Below, piece by piece: positions 58,442 to 64,000 of a DNA stretch of 64,000 nucleotides. The translations under genes were made by a program, and so were the position numbers. The stretch comes from Spinacia oleracea (lineage: Eukaryota; Streptophyta; Magnoliopsida; Caryophyllales; Amaranthaceae), in contig NC_079488.1 of assembly GCF_020520425.1 (NCBI RefSeq), forward strand, positions 23,128,247-23,192,246, in the 5' to 3' direction. The notes below the pieces were generated by a model that saw only the letters and a list, made by a program, of their open reading frames with translations, did no database searches and was not told the origin of the DNA. How positions within the stretch are numbered: position 1 is the first letter of the stretch; each line of letters starts with the position of its first letter.

Positions 58442-58846
58442 TATTTTCAAACAAAGTTCGTTCACTAGAAAACTCAATAGTATATATTAAGTTGTCGTTT
58501 GTTCAAGCACAGAAAGTATTATTCTCTAGAAATTTGTTTTTCTTTCAGTTTCATGAGAAGTACAAAATGTTGCTTTATTGAGTATACAAGAAAATATATG
58601 AGTGGATAGCTAACCGTTAGTATAAAAGTTACGTAATCAACTATTATATGTCTATATATCAAGATATTGTAGCTTTTTTTAGTAGTAAATAGAGGAAGAA
58701 TAAAATGTGAAAAGGTAAATAAATAAATTGTACATTTAAAAAAAATATATATATGGAGCTACAAGTTATTGTAGCCTACTAATGCGAACCATTATAGCTA
58801 AAAATTTGATGTGGCAAATTTAGCTACATCACCTTGTAACTAATAA
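58442..58846. other. Intergenic between two Helitrons
   Basis: AT-rich with no gene or repeat boundary seen. Confidence 0.45.
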
Positions 58847-59235
58847 CTAGTGTGTAGCTCGGGCATTGCCCCGGGTTTTGACTTTTATTCGGTTTTTAAA
58901 AAAAAATATGTGCACATATATATGGTGTCGTCAGCGAATTACGGTGGTGATATAAGATTATTAGTGGCCGATCAAAAACCTCCGCGATCTGAAACCCCAC
59001 ATCCAAAAATCAAAACAAAGTCGGTTCATTTTCTTTATTAGTAATAAATGTACATTTATAAATTAAGTAATCATTCCCTTTTTATGCATTCAATTTTATT
59101 CAACGTATTGTTTATTTTAAAAAGAAAAGATATGATTATATGGAAAGATATTACATAAGGTGTAGTTGGTTAAGATGGTAGGAAGTATAACTTTTAACAA
59201 AGAGGTAAAAACGCCTTTTAATATATTAGTATAGA
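58847..59235 (-). mobile_element. Short non-autonomous Helitron (389 bp)
   Basis: On the minus strand it begins TCTATACTAATATATTAAAAGG after A. It ends with a hairpin around GGGGCAATGCCC, a short spacer and CTAG before T. All four Helitron end rules are met. No coding capacity. Confidence 0.8.
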
Positions 59236-59710
59236 TTGGAGTTGCTCTAATTAACGTAGTACCGAAAACTATCCAAATATCAAACACTTGCCTAAATATA
59301 ATCTTAACAAAATAATCCTGAACAATATAACGAGTACCCGATAACGATTCGATAAGCCGTTATTTTTTTCAATTTAAATATTTTTTGCTAAGAACTCAAA
59401 TAAAAGTTAATAATAAATGTATAATTTGAGTGAATTGTAATCTCATTAGTAATGTAGTCAAAATCATGTGCTAATGTTGGCATTTTAGTGTTGAATGATA
59501 TTACATTAATCTAGTTATGAAGTCTATTTTTTCCAATTGGATATCATAACGGGTACCCGATATGCGATCCGAAAATACTGATTCTCGAACTTAACGTTTC
59601 GGTTCATGGATGTCAATTTTAGCATTATTGGTAATCTGTTACCTTATCCGATAACCTATATATTCGGGTACCCGACCCATGCTCACCGCTAATCTGAGTA
59701 ACCCAATTAT
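59236..59710. other. Intergenic, old repeat words
   Basis: 'gggtacccgat' occurs near 59550 and 'cgggtacccgac' near 59665, with 'acccgataacgattcg' near 59336. These may be the remains of an old repeat. No gene. Confidence 0.4.
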
Positions 59711-59713
59711 TAA

Positions 59714-60510
59714 GGGTCTGTTTGGTAAACAATTTCAGGCACCTTAAATCATTAGGTGCTAATATGATAAGTCACCTTAAACAATTAGGAGTGTTTGGAA
59801 GGTAGCTGAAATAAAATATAAGTTGGATAAAGTGACTGATATTGAAACGTTAATCTGATTAACGTTTGAGTTTCAACTCCTGAAATTGTCATTTTTCTTT
59901 TTTTAAAAATTGATAATAGAATCCTAAATAATGAAAAAAAAACTGTGAATAATTTGTGAGAGGAGAATTTGCGAGTGTATTTCACCTCTCCCCTAATTCC
60001 TCCCAAACACCAAGCATTATCTTTGTTTTTTAACCTACAAAAAATTCTCGTATCTAAGCTCCTTCTTTCCAAATCTTTCTTTGATTTCTAAACAAAAATC
60101 ATCCTAACATATGGAAAAATAGAAAGAAAAAAAAAAATCAAACAAAAATTGGTGTCAGCGCAATCAATTAGAAAAAACCCGACCTTTAATTTGGAGTCAT
60201 CATGAGCAACAATGGCAATGGAACATCATCGAGCAACCCATGTCAATTAAACAATGGCAATGGAACATCATCAAACAATCAATTAAAAAATCCTAAGTAA
60301 CGAAAAAACCCATAATGAAACATTATGTTTCACAATTCACCCCTGTCAATTAGACTACTAAAAATTTCAGGTACTTACAGTTTCAGCTACCTTATCAGTT
60401 TCAGCTACCTTATCAATTTCAGCTACCTTATCAGTTTCAGGTATACCTTATCAGTTTCAGCTACCTTATCAGTTTCAGCTCAATTTCAGCTAGTGTTGTC
60501 AAACAGACCC
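59714..60510. mobile_element. Harbinger-like MITE, TSD TAA
   Basis: Left GGGTCTGTTTGGTAAACAA and right, reversed, GGGTCTGTTTGACAACAC form the ends. TAA flanks both (59711-59713 and 60511-60513). About 800 bp. Near the right end 'ttatcagtttcagctacc' repeats in tandem (60365-60490). No transposase frame. Confidence 0.78.
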
Positions 60511-60916
60511 TAAATTAATTGGATTAAGGTCAAGTTTTTCTCAACTCGTTTCATGAACGGGCCACATTTACGTTCAAGGATTATCAACTCGTTTATCAAC
60601 ACAAAACAAGCCCAACCCAATGAGTTTGCCAGTTCCTACAGATTACATAAAACAATCTGAAAACAAATTACAATACAGATCATTTATTCACAGGGCAATG
60701 GAGGTTCCCATCAAATACACTCATAAAGAACACTGGACAATCTAACTGGACCTCTATTTAGGAAAGTCACAATCAATGATTTCTTTGTTGCTTTCTTCTA
60801 CTTGTTCTCCAAGTATTTCATTACTGATTTCTTCAACAACAGTAATGTCTAGTTCCTTCTTTTCTTCAACAACAGCTTTTACCAACGGAAGAGTCTTATC
60901 TGATTCATTGTTTTCC

Positions 60917-61510
60917 TCAATTGCAACTTTTTGTGCAGGTGAAAACTTTATCAGTTTTATTCAGCTCCATAACCATTGCAGAGTGTCGTTTTCCCTTCTT
61001 ATGGGCGGTCATCACTTTCGAGGAGTAAGCTCCGACCTTGCATGCTTCACAAAAGAATTTGAACTTTTTACCCGATTTAGGATCTTCTTGATTTTCCTTT
61101 TTCTCTGTACAAGCCTCTTTTTCCTGCACAAAGACTATCTTATTGTCAGTTCCTGGTACTATTTCACTGCCTTCTTTCTCATCCTTCTTCCTAAAGCTTG
61201 GGTTGTTAATTGTGCCGGGTACTTTGATGGGCTTGCCTGTACCTGTACTGGTATTACCTATCTTTGGTAACGGGCCAGTACCAAAGCCCGTTCTCTGAGA
61301 ACTCAATCCATTTTCTCGAGCCTTGTGTTTTTTCCCCTGCAGATGATCATCCAAGGCTCTTTTGCTTGTTGCAGTCACACGACATAGAGCACAACTCCAC
61401 TCGTCTTTGCTTTTCTGTTTCTTTAACACGGCACATGAACCGTCAACAGCAGCTTCAATTGGTGGTGGTGTTGCTTTACGCTTCAAATGATCAGTTGCAT
61501 TGGACTTCGC
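60917..61510 (-). CDS. Protein with two U1-type C2H2 zinc fingers (3' part of gene)
   Basis: An exon starts after a TAATTGCAG acceptor at 61510 and reads to TGA at 60917-60919, about 197 residues. Finger 1 is EWSCALCRVTATSKRALDDH...KKH and finger 2 is FCEACKVGAYSSKVMTAH...KRH. Both have C-x2-C-x12-H-x5-H spacing of the U1/zf-met class, which binds double-stranded RNA or structured RNA. The sequence between is basic and low-complexity. Plant relatives are often annotated as UBP1-associated 1C-like. Upstream exons are not identified. The stop may be due to a frameshift: a further 60-codon acidic frame (EENNESDKTL... to a TAG at 60754) continues in the next frame. Confidence 0.7.
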   Translation of the reverse strand, partial: AKSNATDHLKRKATPPPIEAAVDGSCAVLKKQKSKDEWSCALCRVTATSKRALDDHLQGKKHKARENGLSSQRTGFGTGPLPKIGNTSTGTGKPIKVPGTINNPSFRKKDEKEGSEIVPGTDNKIVFVQEKEACTEKKENQEDPKSGKKFKFFCEACKVGAYSSKVMTAHKKGKRHSAMVMELNKTDKVFTCTKSCN

Positions 61511-64000
61511 CTGCAATTATGCTCAGAAAAAAATAGACAAGAAAGTAAATGGTGCAAGCCCGATAACATTGCCATTGGTCATTGACTCATTGGCCATGGC
61601 ACACTGAGTTCCACTTTGCTTCTACAAGCATAAATTCAAACATCAAAAGATGATTCCAAGTAAAAATAAGACAGCAAAAATGGGTTTCGTGATTAATACT
61701 CACTAGTAAAGCAAATCACCAAGATACAACAAAAACAGAACGTTATTGGTACACCTTACAAAAAAGTGAAACCAGTGTGGATGGTAACAGGCAAACTCAC
61801 ACACCTATCCACATAGTCGATCGTGGTATCCTTGATTCCTTCACATTACGGATAGCAACAGGCAAACCCAAACTGGCAAAGGTTAAGAACAAGCAGATAG
61901 TAGCTTATGCCTAATTGCCTAGGCTGTTATAAAAGCAGGTACGGGTACACAGCATCTTCCTCTGCACCTACCATAAGCTAGTAGGTACCCTATTCTATTC
62001 CATTCTAAAAGTCTTGATTCTTTCATCAGTCAATTTCTAAGCCACAACCTAGAGTAAACATGATAAGGTAGCATAAGCTTATAAAAAATGTGGAGTACTT
62101 TCAATATTCTCACCAGTCTAACACAAAAAATGTTGCTTAATTCAATAATTATAAACAGAAAATAAACTTAAAACCGTAGAGAAGCATGTCAACAGATTAA
62201 AGGTAACAATCAACAAGGTTGACAGTCAAGGTCAACGGTCAAAAAAGGTAAATTCGACCCTTAAGCCATAAAAAAGGAAGTTTCCAGCATATGTATGAAC
62301 AAAGAAAATGCTGGAGCATGCTATATCTTTTTTAATATATGCCCACTGCTAATTAGCTTGTTTTAATGCAGGTCTTACTGCTGCATTTCACTGCTGAGAT
62401 CTGCACTTTTTGATAAAGGGAATCATCCATCCTCTGCAATTTCCATGAGGAAATTGATTTACCACTCTAGAGATTTAAGAACTGTTCAAATATAGAACAT
62501 GTTAACCACCTAAGAAAGGCTTCAAATGACCAGGCGGCCCACACCATTAGACGACAATCCCTACCCCAGGTCTTTGAATCAGCCAAAGAGGAACAGAGTT
62601 CAGCCGCCTGAATAAGTCCATTTGACTTTAAAAAATCACACTTCCAAATCACAGTAGCATGACAACCAATTAAATGTATTGTTTAGCAATAGAAAGTTAA
62701 CAAAATTGATCAAGCAAAAGAGAGAGAAAACCACTTTGACATCAGTATCTAGAAACAGTCAAAATAAATTCAGTATCTGTTCTTGAGATTACCAAGAAAT
62801 ATTGTGATCCATATATATCTAATGCAATGCATCCAAGAAGTAAAATGAAGACTATAACAAAAGAGCTTAAGGATTTGAAGCACAATTAGATTCCGGAAAA
62901 GGATGATAAATGATGACCAGGGTCGAAAGAGCAATGTTGGAAGTTCATCCACAATGTGTTTTGAGTGAAAAGTGCGCCATCAGTGGAGCAAAATGGCAAA
63001 AGGATGAGAATAATTTGAATTTAGGAGGAAGGAAGCGACCAAATAATAAGAGGAACCGATACGACAAAGAAGGAGAATAGGTGTAGAAACTAGAAATCCT
63101 ATATGAACATATGCATCGCATGCATGCCCATTTACAATTTGTACGAGTTCTAGTGTAGTAGTGTTTGACTTAGAAGTTAGAAGAGACAGAAGAGCAATTT
63201 GACAAACTTTGAAGACTGTTTAGGCTAACTTTCATTGTCATCTTCCTCCCCACACCACATCAGCCACATGCTCAGCATGGGAGCGCTACAAATAGTCTTG
63301 ACTCCAAATTAATGAAAATAGAGCAGAACCTAGTCCATGTGATTATTCTAAGCCCCAATTTTCTTCTCTTTTAAACAAAAGCAAAAAAAAAGTAGGTAGA
63401 TAATTTCTCACATAGTAAGTTCATATGGATCACAATGTTTAAGGCTAATCTAGAGAACGGGACTAGAAATTTTCTTGACAAATTTCAAACAGTTACCTCC
63501 AATGTCGATGTGGTTTATTAGCTTCCCCTTTCATTTGAACAACTCTCTTCACTTACTACAACTAAACAACACACTTAAAATCGGGGTTGCTAATCTTCAC
63601 TTCTGATGAACAAGGTAAACATAACTCCAAGCTAGTGTACTAGGTAAAAGCATGATCAGATGAAGATAAAGATCAAATTGAAAACATTTGACACACTAAT
63701 GAAGTACAGCATGGTGATAATTCATTAATTCCATATACTCTTAAATTAGATAACTTGCACCCTCAACAAAGCACAGTGTTACACAACAAAACCAACAAGT
63801 CGATCATCAACAGAGACAAAACAACATAATCTCATTAGACAACACCAATACACTCAAATTTCTGCCATAATAAATTAAAAGTCTGCCTAAAAATCTACAA
63901 CTAGATCAATGTACATTGGCATTAAATGTAAAAGTAACTTAAATTGTACTTCACCTGACCAGGAACAAATATTATAAAAAAAATTGATTCAATAATAAAA
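61511..64000. other. Upstream intron or flank of the zinc-finger gene
   Basis: No confident exon. On the minus strand, text near 61625-61560 follows a TTGTAG acceptor-like site and reads QSGTQCAMANESMTNGN, which could be an exon but lacks support. The rest is AT-rich, without recognised genes, RNAs or element ends. Confidence 0.4.

Noticed and set aside
62467..62652. Minus-strand frame with several Trp residues
   Set aside because: It superficially looks protein-like, but has no flanking splice sites, no domain I can name and no continuation.

Overview
The window reads as nuclear DNA of a flowering plant, most likely a eudicot: AT-rich, intron-containing genes, U1-type and FYVE zinc-finger genes, a GPI-type beta-1,3-glucanase, and a dense load of plant transposable elements. 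There are no operons, tRNA or rRNA genes that I can see. Species cannot be fixed from the sequence.

Host genes are few and all lie on the minus strand. They are a two-exon GH17 beta-1,3-glucanase with X8 module and GPI tail (35046-37141), a ten-exon FYVE zinc finger/ankyrin protein (38198-42845), and the 3' end of a gene for a protein with two U1-type C2H2 fingers (60917-61510; its start was not found and may lie beyond the window).

The rest is mostly layered mobile DNA, and target-site duplications let the layers be peeled in order. From left to right: a long inverted-repeat element (982-2202) carrying two MITEs; a MULE transposase pseudogene split into three pieces (3206-3559, 15233-15619, 19028-19433) by an 11.7-kb copia-type LTR element (3560-15232) and a CACTA element (15620-19027). 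The 5' LTR of the copia-type element itself holds an inverted solo LTR of the same family (3907-5287). Next come a decayed Ty1/copia element without a 5' LTR (20474-25003); a probable solo LTR (25056-26710) with an array of hairpins; a Stowaway-like MITE (26841-28487) hosting a 1.38-kb Pack-MULE (27014-28395) that carries an amidohydrolase fragment; short Helitrons, MITEs, a 76-bp minisatellite and fold-back repeats (29451-34525).

Right of the FYVE gene sits a very young 10-kb Ty3/gypsy element of the Tat type (43659-53709; LTRs differ at 2 of 426 sites). It has lost gag and has two amber codons in pol, yet carries an intact six-exon antisense gene of 997 codons with its own TATA box. A 4.6-kb Helitron (53850-58441), a 389-bp Helitron (58847-59235) and a Harbinger-like MITE (59714-60510) follow.

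The strongest candidates for something new are (1) five hairpins in the 25056-26710 repeat that share one loop sequence but have different, complementary stems; (2) the intact spliced antisense gene in the otherwise crippled Tat element; and (3) the repeated 15-nt exon-like modules in the large Helitron.
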